NCBI GenBank assembly: GCA_964036045.1
Contig: OZ038382.1
Span: 152,036,961-152,100,960, forward strand
Length of the DNA: 64,000 nt
Reading direction: 5' to 3'
From: Eutreptiella sp. 'Long Island Sound 2002'
Taxonomy: Eukaryota; Euglenozoa; Euglenophyceae; Eutreptiales; Eutreptiaceae
Shown here piece by piece: positions 56,525-64,000 of this stretch (position 1 is its first letter; the number at the start of each line of letters is the position of its first letter). The translations under genes were made by a program, and so were the position numbers. The notes under the pieces are model-generated. The model searched no databases, was not told the DNA's origin, and saw only the letters and a program-made list of their open reading frames with translations.

Positions 56525-58856
56525 TGTGCCCGTGCCACCCGCGAGGTCCGTGGAGGGGGCGGGGTCGTCTGCGCGTGGGCGGTTGGGCGCCGTGGCTGTC
56601 GGCTGCGACGCGTCTAACGCCGCGCCCTCCGCCCCCGCCCGCTCCGCCCCCGCCCGGGCCGCGGGTGATGGCAGGGCGAGATTATGGGCGGTGCGCAAGT
56701 TGGTCGACGGTGGCGGACGGTGGTCATGGCGGTGGCGGTTGGCGGTGGCAAGGGATCAGCCGTCGGAGCAGGCGGTGGATGTGGGGCACCCCCCGCGGGG
56801 GTTGGGTAACTTATATGCCTGGCGGCCGCCTGGGGAGACGTCCGCGACAGTGGAGGAGTTGCGGACGCATGGGACGGTGGTTTTGGCAGGAGTTGAGGGC
56901 CTGGGTGTGGGGGGGGGGGATGGGTTGGTGGGCGGCTCCCCCCCCGGCCTACCGGGCCCGGAGTTCCCTAGGGACGGCGGCGATCCGCCGGTTGTCCCGC
57001 GGTTCCTGATGGCACTGCCCCTGTATGCCCGGGTGCTCGCCCTGTTGTCGGGGTCGGCGTGCTGGCTGCAGCGCAAGTTGTCAGCGCCAGGGCCTTTACT
57101 TTTGCAGCGGATTGAGTTGTTTGTGGATAGGGTTTTCCGGGTGGCTGAGGACTTCGCCCTGGGTTCTGCACAGGATGTGATTTGTCTGGCACTGTGCGAG
57201 TTTGCCGAACCGGCATGGGAGGCGTTGCTTCACTTGAGTACGTCGCCCAAGCCGTCGCTCGCGGCGGTGGTCCCGGAGGTGGTCCAGCGCGGGCTGGGGG
57301 CCGTGGGATCGTACCGGATCCCGGATGGTTTGTGGAGGGAGGTCGTGCCGGCCGACTTTTTGGAGTCCGCGGCGGGTTACGACGTGGAGCGAGATCCGCA
57401 GGGCGGGGCGGGTCGGGTGTCGGGGTTGGTCGGTCAGTTTTTTGCCGCTGTTGAGCATCTGGGCATTTTTAGGGAGCTCCCTGACGGTACTACACCGTCG
57501 GTTTTTCCTTTCATTATCCCTAAGTCGTCTCGCAAGGTCAGCCTTATACTGTCTTGCGTGGGGTTAAATGAGGAGTTCCCGGATCCCCCCCATTTTGCCT
57601 TACCCTCCTGGGAGGGTATTTGCCGACTTTTAAACCAGACGCCGCAACGGCTATATGCCACACATATAGACCTGACCAACGCCTTTTGGAGTTTTGTCCT
57701 GCCGGAGGGAGTAGACACGGCTTTCCGAGCTAGGATACGGCCGGGAGGACCGGTGGTGGGGGCGACGCGATTGCCTTTTGGCTGGAAGTTTTCGCCATAC
57801 CTCTGCCGGCGCATCCTGGGGGACTTGTTGCGACTACACATCCCACGGAGTGTGGAGTTACTGCATTACTTGGACAACTTCGTCTTAGTTTCGGCCGATC
57901 GTCCCTTGCTACACGGCACCAGCCGGGAGTGTGTGCGTTTGCTGGTTGAGAATAGGTTTATCGTCTCTGATAAGTCCACTTTGGAACCGGTGCAACATCT
58001 GTTTGTGCTGGGAAAGTTTTTGGACTTACAGCGCCGTATGGTTTATAGCCACAGACGCGCGTGGTTGCAGATTTTGGCTGCGTGGTTAAGGTTGGCGGTA
58101 TCCCCCATGCTAGGGCCCAAGCTGATGGAGAAATTGCTGGGCTTCCTCCAGTGGCACATCCGGCCGCGGTTGACCTCCGCGCCCTTGCTGGCGGGCGCGT
58201 ATTGTTGGGTCCGGTGGGGGGACCATGACAAGAACGTGCCTGTAAAGATCCTGCATGCGTTGGCCTCTACTTTGTGCTTGTGTGCTGAACCTTATAGGGC
58301 TTTGCCTTGGGAGAGGGCACGGCAGTTTGTTTCGCTTTCCCGCTCCCCTGTACCTGAACTTTTTCAACGCCTGAGGCCATGGTGCTGGTGCGTGGACGCG
58401 GCGTGGGACCTGTTTTCGTACAGGGTGGGGGGGTTTTCGCCGCAGGTGGGAGCCCGATCTTGGGTGGTACCCGTAGCGCGTCATACGCAACAGACGGCGG
58501 AGTTGGCGGGGTTATGCTGGGCGGTGCGGCTCGCCTTACGTTTGCGGTGGGATTGTTTGCTGTTAGTGACAGACAGTGAGGTGGCGTCTACCCAGCTTGT
58601 TCAGCTGAAGGCATCCACATGGTTAAAAATCCAGCATGCAATGTTGCGTTCGGTGTCGCGCCGGTTATGTGTTTCCAGACTGCAGGTTTATGTCGTGTGG
58701 TGCCCATCCCATTTGCACCCCGGTGATCCTTTGAGTAGGATGCAGTCAGATTTCCACGGTCGTCTTGCTCGGGCGGAGGTAGCGTCCCAGTGTCGGTGGG
58801 GAGAGCTGCTGCGTTCGTTGCACAAGTGCCGGTTTGTGGGCGGCGTGGTGCTGTAG
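55353..58856 (+). CDS. Reverse transcriptase / RNase H of the tyrosine-recombinase retroelement
   Basis: Open for 1167 codons, but roughly the first 390 lie under the recombinase frame and are probably not the real start. RT motifs: Asp773 in ATHIDLTNAFW (A), RLPFGWKFSPYL (B), YLDN at 839-842 (C). RNase H has a full acidic set: Asp1015 (CVDAAWD), Glu1050 (QTAELAG), Asp1074 (VTDSEV), and Asp1125 in WCPSHLHPGDPLSR. The order and wording match DIRS/Ngaro-type polymerases. No methyltransferase domain follows. The second catalytic Asp of the usual YxDD is Asn842, which may reduce activity or be normal for this lineage. Translation would need a +1 shift from the recombinase frame or internal initiation. 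Confidence 0.8.
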   Translation: MERPPPSGAVTLTAGRASGSTAPRWESPDGSVDRPQLTQDPGWNSSESTAKLRGSSLKSPFSREGPPSSRTPSATCSATPSGLMLAGMPSEGEVPRHAGYASPPPSTSSSGGGGLACVPPWVTPWGFEIRRWSAIWCCRMLTRLWVWAHAVRCYLRLCGVWLCTTSQGLRSLQWTRRTRAHRLFLGLLEVLWWRTFGKSIASVPLPSTAPNRAHPQPSQDLHRSHDQLPLPRPAPSPLLLGCPLKSSSCPTLTRMRMLEMDREFVELRSVCRTWGVSLLRRMPSGLARPVLGGWGHANDRGIRDQGDGSTRPPLPLSGSTVCLPRPGWVAPMRLPRPLGRSTLYPGGGVARLRSVRPVSGPRLVRVLPPVVGFPPPPVGAGGGALAPDLHDVPVPPARSVEGAGSSARGRLGAVAVGCDASNAAPSAPARSAPARAAGDGRARLWAVRKLVDGGGRWSWRWRLAVARDQPSEQAVDVGHPPRGLGNLYAWRPPGETSATVEELRTHGTVVLAGVEGLGVGGGDGLVGGSPPGLPGPEFPRDGGDPPVVPRFLMALPLYARVLALLSGSACWLQRKLSAPGPLLLQRIELFVDRVFRVAEDFALGSAQDVICLALCEFAEPAWEALLHLSTSPKPSLAAVVPEVVQRGLGAVGSYRIPDGLWREVVPADFLESAAGYDVERDPQGGAGRVSGLVGQFFAAVEHLGIFRELPDGTTPSVFPFIIPKSSRKVSLILSCVGLNEEFPDPPHFALPSWEGICRLLNQTPQRLYATHIDLTNAFWSFVLPEGVDTAFRARIRPGGPVVGATRLPFGWKFSPYLCRRILGDLLRLHIPRSVELLHYLDNFVLVSADRPLLHGTSRECVRLLVENRFIVSDKSTLEPVQHLFVLGKFLDLQRRMVYSHRRAWLQILAAWLRLAVSPMLGPKLMEKLLGFLQWHIRPRLTSAPLLAGAYCWVRWGDHDKNVPVKILHALASTLCLCAEPYRALPWERARQFVSLSRSPVPELFQRLRPWCWCVDAAWDLFSYRVGGFSPQVGARSWVVPVARHTQQTAELAGLCWAVRLALRLRWDCLLLVTDSEVASTQLVQLKASTWLKIQHAMLRSVSRRLCVSRLQVYVVWCPSHLHPGDPLSRMQSDFHGRLARAEVASQCRWGELLRSLHKCRFVGGVVL

Positions 58857-58915
58857 TGTGGTTTACGGCGGGTGAGCTTTGCTCCTGTGCGTAATGCAGT
58901 GTTTTTGTACGAGGT

Positions 58916-59164
58916 ATGCCTTGGCGTAACCGACACCACCGGCGCCCGCGCCAGCACCGGGGAGGCGTGCGACATCGCCGCTCAGTTGAGGCGGTGGGGC
59001 GGCGGCGGCTGCGGGCACAGCGGCAGGCGCAGTACGTGTTGGCCCGCCATCTGGCGCGTCGGTCGGTTCGCATGGTGTGGCTGGGGACCCAGGCACGCAT
59101 CATCACGAGATCACCACGAGATGTCTGTCTGCCAGATTTGCTTTTTGCTTCTTGCCTGTGGTAA
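58916..59164 (+). CDS. Small highly basic ORF, 82 codons
   Basis: An Arg/His-rich peptide (MPWRNRHHRRPRQHRGGVRH...) immediately after the RT gene, in a region where an overlapping longer frame (58872-59369) is Cys-rich and featureless. It could bind nucleic acid, but arginine richness follows easily from GC-rich DNA. No homolog is recalled. Confidence 0.25.
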   Translation: MPWRNRHHRRPRQHRGGVRHRRSVEAVGRRRLRAQRQAQYVLARHLARRSVRMVWLGTQARIITRSPRDVCLPDLLFASCLW

Positions 59165-59495
59165 ACTGCCATTTGCACTGCGGCCACTTTTACCCGTGGC
59201 GGCTAGATTACAAATCAGGGTTTTCCAACAAAATGACTGTCAGAATTTAAATTTCTCACAGCTGTTTGGAAGGAGCTGTGTGGGGGAGCTGAAAATGGTG
59301 CACAGGGCCATGGTTGCGTCACCATCCGATTTTCCATTGCGTGCAAACCAGGTGCCACAGACCGGGTGACTGGACGGCCAACGGTGACCCCCCTGGAAAT
59401 GGCTGTTTTCCCCCTTTTGATCATCAAAACTGACCAAAGACCCCCTCTACACCAGGTTTTTTCGTACCGGTTTTGGGGCCGATAAGTAGCAATAT

Positions 59496-59563
59496 GTGGT
59501 GCACACGGGGTGTTCCGTCACCGTGCGGGAGTGCACTGCCCGCACACGTGGGTGTGCACCACT
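59496..59563. other. Strong nested stem-loop near the right end
   Basis: Outer arms GTGGTGCACAC (59496-59506) and GTGTGCACCAC (59553-59563) are perfect complements. Inside them GTGCGGG pairs with CCCGCAC (59523-59544). It lies just before the last palindrome and the right TIR, and so is part of a structured terminus. Confidence 0.65.
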
Positions 59564-59606
59564 CCAGTTTCACTGTCAGAATTCTGACAGTGCCCCTTCT
59601 GAACGT

Positions 59607-59629
59607 ACCCCCAGTTGGGCCGCCTAAGT
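59607..59629 (-). repeat. Right terminal inverted repeat, 23 bp
   Basis: Reads ACCCCCAGTTGGGCCGCCTA then AGT on the plus strand, the exact complement of the left TIR. CTT follows it. Confidence 0.85.
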
Positions 59630-60504
59630 CTTACGCAAACAATGACAAAGGTGCTAAAAGTTGCAGAAACAGTCGACTGTATGGTTTAGATAACCATGTT
59701 GTCTATGCACAATGTCTCCCTCGGATTGGGCCAAATGGCTTCAGCCCCCTCCACCCCTGCACAAACAACGCCTTGTCCAAACAGACTCACAGCATGAGCA
59801 ACACGGTTGCTATGGCGCCCCATGGCTGTCCATAAGGTGCCAATAAAAAGGCCTCTGGTGTGGATGACGTTTTTTTCGCCCGAACCTGCCCAGACAGGAA
59901 CACCCACCAGACCAGGCAAAATGCAGTGAACACACCAAATGAGCCAACAGCAAATAGACCACATGTGTTCATGCGTATTGTGGATTGTTCACTGCATTGG
60001 GCATGGTGCTGGTGTGTGTTCAACATGATAAGCAACAGATTAAGCAACAGCGAAGTGAAAAGGTACTGGGGCCCACTGCAACACTGTGGGGGAAGGGGAG
60101 GAATTATTTGGGATCTCCATCTAATTTGGCGCCATATTTAGTTTGTGAGCAGAGCCGCGCATTTTTGCATTTTTTAATAGACCTGGGCCTTGGCCCAAGG
60201 ACAATGCCCTCGTCTTAGGCCTTCCGATAGAAGGTCCCAGAACAGGTGCCATTACCTTCGCATGGCACTGGACTTTGAGGATGTGGACCTTGCAAAAGCG
60301 TACTTCAGGTGTGCATACTTGTTGTGCCTGCCGATTCGGACTGCTCCCGCACCTTTGGAGCATGTCAGTTAAGTGTGGCAAAAACACTTGCTTCCGCATG
60401 TTCGGTGCTCAGTCTCCCTTCCTCTCTTGCCTCTGAGTGCAATGGCCAAAGAGCTGAACACTAACGAAAACATCCGTGCCCCCATTACTCGGGAACTCCA
60501 TCCC

Positions 60505-60533
60505 CTTGGACTTGGACTTGGACTTGGACTTGG
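60505..60533 (+). repeat. CTTGGA hexanucleotide repeat
   Basis: Nearly five tandem copies of CTTGGA. Confidence 0.9.
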
Positions 60534-60610
60534 GGAGTTGCACCCGCTTCGACGGGGAGACAAGGGTTTGTAGCGGACTCCGAGCGCCACCGTGCCCAAC
60601 CTACAGTGGG

Positions 60611-60634
60611 ACAGGTCGGGGAACCCCGACCTGT
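60611..60634. other. Short perfect inverted repeat
   Basis: Arms ACAGGTCGGGG and CCCCGACCTGT separated by AA. It would form a stable hairpin; no T run follows and no nearby gene is known. Confidence 0.6.
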
Positions 60635-61813
60635 AACCCACACTGTCCACGGCCTATAAACTGCTTTGTGCATGCCCCGCGGTCACTTGGTGGTGCACTG
60701 GATCCGAATAAAAAAAAAGGTTTTGGTGTTGTGGATGTCAAACAGGGGCTGTGTGTGCGGCTGGTTGTGTGAGTGTAGGTCCAACACACAGTGTGTGACC
60801 CCAGCCACATCAACCATGTCACAGGGAGATTCTGACCACAATAGTGGTGTGTAGGGTTGCAGGTAGGTCAGGCAGCAACCAGCCCCAGGTGGTATGCCGA
60901 AGACAAGCCTGACCCTCCACAGAGCCTATTCCCCTCACACTAATTTGCCTCCTCGATACAATCTCCATTGCAATACCTGGCCCTGGATACCTAGCAGATG
61001 CACTGTCGGGCCCGAATTCATCGGAGGAACATGGGCAATGGGCAATGGTGCACACTCCGATACATGATGCAAGAGGCCAGAGCCAACCCACCAGATCACA
61101 GGACCACATGGTGCTGATCTACAACAGAGGGTTTAAGTCAGGGAGAGGGTGGTAGAAGGGATTGTCAGTCTGATTTTCTGTGCGGGGATTCATCTGGAAA
61201 CACAGCTGGGATTTTGAACTGCCAGCGGTAGCACCACCTTGGTCTTGCATAAAGGAGACGGTGTACACTGATGGGCAGCATGTGTGCGTGCACAGCCTAT
61301 CCGGTCAGTAGGTTGCCAGGTGGGATGCGGATGCCGTCTGGCGTGGAGGATTGGGGGGGGGGGGGGGCGAGACGGGGAACAGATAAGCAAAACTGAGCTG
61401 TGGCGGATTACATGGCTATTTACTGGCTAGTTTGGCTCCCATCCGCAAAGAACCTTCTTTGACATAATCCCCCACTCCTTCTTGTGGGCAGCGCCGAAAG
61501 CCCTGAAAGCTCAATGGAAGCTCCGATGCGAGGTAAAGTATCAGAGCGGTTGGAGCTGTATGCTTGAGCGGTGGCGGGCGGAGATAAACATGTCCTGTAC
61601 AGTGTAGACCTGAACAGGGTCGACCTGCATCATTTGGGGGCACAGCTGCAGGGTTGGTTTTCCAATAAACATAGTAATGCAGCCCCAAAAGCCACCGACT
61701 ACATTGTCCAAACCGGGGCCTAAGGTCGACCTGCTACAGAACAGAGACCACAAGTAGGGGCGTTATCCGCGTCGACTGCTGCAAGGGCTGCAGTGGCTGG
61801 AGTCAACAGGGAG

Positions 61814-62300
61814 GGTGGTGGCGTACACGGATATGTCAGCCAAGAGGGTACGAGGGTGGATGCAGGGGGGGGGCTTGGGGTATGGTATGGGGAGGGGGAC
61901 CCAAGTGTTAGTGGTGGTGAGTTGAGAGGACTGCAGGTGCTGCTACAGCGAGACGGCGCACTGTTGATTGTGATACTGGAGTCAGAGTATGTTCACAAGC
62001 GAATGGCGGAATGGCCCTAGAGACCAGGTTTTCTTGTCACGCAGGCCCTGCAGTGTGAGGCCAAATGTGTTTAGAAAGGGAGCAGCTGTGGACGTGTAAC
62101 TGCTGTCGGTCACGCCAATCGGCGTCGCTTGACCATCAACTACTGTCAGTTGACCGCCAGACAGTGTTGGTTAACTGCTGTCGGTTGGCTGCAATCCTGC
62201 CACCAGCAGGAGACCGGGTGCAAATCAAGTGGATCCCGTCCCATCTGCAGGTGCATGGAGTCCCATCTGCAGGTGCAGGGAAGCGATGGGGGCTGATGAC
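61814..62300 (+). pseudogene. RNase H relic, frameshifted
   Basis: The first motif, VVAYTDMSAKRVRGWMQGGG, is in one frame (from about 61816). After a run of nine G (61865-61873) the protein continues in another (GVWYGEG, GELRGLQVLLQRD, ILESEYVHKRM), and the final block WIPSHLQVHG (about 62228) is in a third. This gives the order Asp, Glu, (Asp replaced by Glu), His of RNase HI folds as found in retroelement polyproteins. The shifts make it dead. No reverse transcriptase is seen beside it. Confidence 0.55.
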
Positions 62301-64000
62301 TTGGCTCGGGTGGGACGGAAAAGCCTGCCCAATAGTTTGGTACCGTTGTCCAAACGAACCAGGGTGATGGGATGGGTTGTACTAGCCCTGGAGCCCAACC
62401 CCTCAGTGATGCATTCCACGTGCTTGTCGGCCGCTTCAGCGCGTCAGTCCGAACGCGAGGGCACACAAAGAGACCGACGGGGGGCATAATCATGACGTGG
62501 CACAAGCCGGGGGGGGGGGGGGGGCACCTGATGGCGCCTTGCTGGACACTTTGGGCAATCTGCGGGGGTGCCTTGCTAATAGTTTGCTAACGATTTGAGC
62601 AGCAGCTTCGCCGCGGGAAGCTGCCCCCTAGCGCTGTGATGCATGCCAGAGTGATTCTGGAGGATGACTACCATCCTCCATTGATGCCATGAGGCGGCTT
62701 GTGGGACGTTTTTCTCACATGATTGAACAAATTTGGTGCATTGGGGGGGGGTTGTAGAGGTGGGCCAAGGTGCGCAATGTGTGTGCATCTTTGCTGAGTG
62801 ACAGCGGTTCTGTTGTGATTTGGCTGATTGTCCATCACCCCTTTGACTCCCATTCCCTTTGCTATGGGTTCATGGCGAGGGCACACAAGTGGCATTGGAG
62901 CTGGTTGCGTCCGGGTGCCTTGGTACAATTTTCACTACCAGGCGTAAGATACGCCTGGTCTAAGACACAGGGAGCATGTGTCCCATTTCAGTGGGACCTG
63001 GCCATATTCTAGACAGGGGGCCGGGGAGGGGGGGGGGGGCGCCCCGAGCCCGAGTCAAAAGGGGCGTCCAGGCATCGGCAGCGTCGCAAGCCTCCAAAGC
63101 TGTTCACAGGGGCACGAAAAGCGCTGACAGGGGCGTGGCACAGAGGCTCGGCACGCGGCTGTGGCACGGGAGCATGGTGCATAGGCGTGGCAGGGGGATA
63201 TGGCTATGTGGCGGCTGTCGGGCAGTGGTGCAGGGAGGCGGGGCAACAAGGTGTAATGCATTGAGGTCTCTCTGCCTCAGATGTGCCGAGCTCACATATG
63301 ACTTCTGCGGCACGGAGCGTCTTGACGACCCCGGCTGGACAGAGCTTGGATTGGACTTGCTGCATCGATTTGAAGATGACAGTGAAGAAGTGTCCTGGAT
63401 GGTGTGCATTGTGCACTTGGGATCAGGAGCGGTGGCAGAAGCGGAGAAGCGTGGCTTGTTTGCCCTTCTGTTTGATTGTCAGGCTGCGAGGGTCATTGTT
63501 TTTGCCTTAGATTTGCAGCGCCTGGCCTTTCGCCCTCACAACAGCCCTTCACCTGCCGGGAGCAGGCGAAGTGGTGCCTTTTCGCAAACCCCCACGCGCA
63601 AGTTGTGAAAGAAGATGGTGCCCCAACCGCAAACAACATTGGCCAGACCTGCGCTTGCCCGGTGCTTTTGACAGACGTTTTCAGCCCCGACACACACGCC
63701 TCCCGAACGATAAGCGCGACCTTCAGATCACTTTTTTGAATTGTATGTGTTGCCCCCCCCCCCCCCCGTTCCATAAGAAACGTCCATTGGGCTTCGTGTG
63801 TAGACCGGGTCCGACGACGCCCTCCTCCCCCAGCGGAGCGCTGTAGTTGTAGCACAGCCCCTCACCCTCAGCACAGCCCCCTTCCCCTCGATTGAGTTCC
63901 TCACCATCCCCCCATTGTCAGGGGAAAGGGACAGGGGACCGTAGAGTACCACCCCAGGGTCTGGACACGTCACTTGCTGGGCGTCACCATGGACAGCAGC
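62301..64000. other. Right end of window, no gene recognised
   Basis: Contains G or C runs near 62510, 62745, 63028 and 63756. The only sizeable open frame is 62976-63608 (listed separately). Confidence 0.45.
62976..63608 (+). other. Unrecognised ORF, 210 codons
   Basis: The first half is Arg/Gly-rich and looks translated from repetitive DNA. The second half (LRCAELTYDFCGTERLDDPG..., LGLDLLHRFEDDSEE, EKRGLFALLFDC) has ordinary composition and could be an exon of a gene running off the window. A CTGCCTCAG acceptor-like word at about 63280 would suit an exon start. No family is recognised. Confidence 0.25.

Larger units (their letters stand above)
50257..59590. promoter_or_regulatory. Array of dispersed 18-bp palindromes CTGTCAGAATTCTGACAG
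   Basis: Perfect copies: 50257-50274, 50627-50644, 51270-51287, 51423-51440, 59573-59590. Near-perfect copies: 50908-50925 (one change), 51917-51934 (two), 52960-52977 (two symmetrical changes), 53301-53318 (one), 53896-53913 (two in the centre). A stretched form, CTGTCAGAATTTAAATTTCT plus CACAG, is at 59237-59261. The outermost copies lie 127 bp and 17 bp inside the two TIRs. One copy is in frame inside the transposase-like ORF; none lies in the Gag/recombinase/RT block. Symmetry and conservation of the arms suggest a binding site for a dimeric protein, but this is inference. Confidence 0.8.
50108..59629 (+). mobile_element. 9.5-kb TIR-bounded element with tyrosine recombinase and RT/RNase H
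   Basis: Bounded by a perfect 23-bp inverted repeat (50108-50130 and 59607-59629), flanked on each side by CTT (50105-50107 and 59630-59632). Inside, on one strand, are a transposase-like ORF (51471-52739), a Gag-like ORF (54122-54796), a tyrosine recombinase (54989-56524) and RT/RNase H (to 58856), plus about eleven copies of an 18-bp palindrome. Tyrosine-recombinase retrotransposons (DIRS, Ngaro, PAT) have inverted or split repeats and integrate without conventional target duplication; a shared trinucleotide at the crossover is expected. The short TIRs, palindromes and first ORF are not known to me from those families. Alternatively a retroelement has inserted into a DNA transposon. Confidence 0.7.
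59633..61813. other. Intergenic, no gene recognised
   Basis: Contains a CTTGGA hexamer repeat (60505-60533), a perfect 11-bp-arm inverted repeat ACAGGTCGGGG/CCCCGACCTGT (60611-60634) and a G run near 61351-61366. A stretch near 60970-61020 reads GYLADALSG, resembling the end of retroelement RNase H domains, but too little is left to call. Confidence 0.45.

Noticed and set aside
60960-61030. GYLADALSG stretch as a Ty3-type RNase H end
   Set aside because: Only nine residues match, and neighbouring frames show no RT or RNase H motif in order.

Overview
The window is nuclear DNA of a eukaryote, most likely a single-celled alga or other protist. A seven-exon gene with GT-AG introns spans 30 kb, a GT47 exostosin-type glycosyltransferase is present, there are no bacterial-style operons, and several transposon families common in algal genomes lie side by side. 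Long G/C runs, mini- and microsatellites and one 200-base N gap (31513-31712) are also typical of such assemblies. I cannot name the species from sequence alone.

Layout. 1-6 kb: intergenic DNA with G-rich repeats and two related, broken copies of an unclassified reverse transcriptase (2398-4296 and 5061-5621). 6146-7561: an intact intronless exostosin gene. 7.6-13.5 kb: mostly unassigned DNA with one short minisatellite and one old repeat copy. 13517-43547: one gene of seven exons encoding a 960-residue coiled-coil protein of unknown function. All six introns are GT-AG, the exon phases match at every junction, and the summed exons are a whole number of codons. Its introns have filled with mobile and repetitive DNA: a Harbinger-type transposase fragment with a zinc finger/adenine-methyltransferase-like fragment (intron 1), a hAT fragment and a 165-bp satellite with an inverted block (intron 2), a mosaic of three interspersed repeat families plus a TGCATG minisatellite (intron 3), and about 4.3 kb of a 10-bp minisatellite (intron 4). 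43.5-50.1 kb: intergenic, with a tRNA-derived sequence.

50108-59629: the most interesting object, a 9.5-kb element bounded by perfect 23-bp terminal inverted repeats and flanked on both sides by CTT. It carries a 422-residue transposase-like ORF, a Gag-like zinc-knuckle ORF, a tyrosine recombinase and a reverse transcriptase/RNase H. It also carries about eleven scattered copies of an 18-bp palindrome, CTGTCAGAATTCTGACAG, which I did not see outside its borders while reading. The recombinase and RT/RNase H point to the DIRS/Ngaro/PAT group of tyrosine-recombinase retrotransposons. The palindrome array, the extra ORF, the short TIRs and the same-frame Gag-stop-recombinase layout are not features I can match to a described family. 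A nested arrangement (a retroelement inside a DNA transposon) is the main alternative.

59.6-64 kb: intergenic DNA with a frameshifted RNase H remnant and small repeats.
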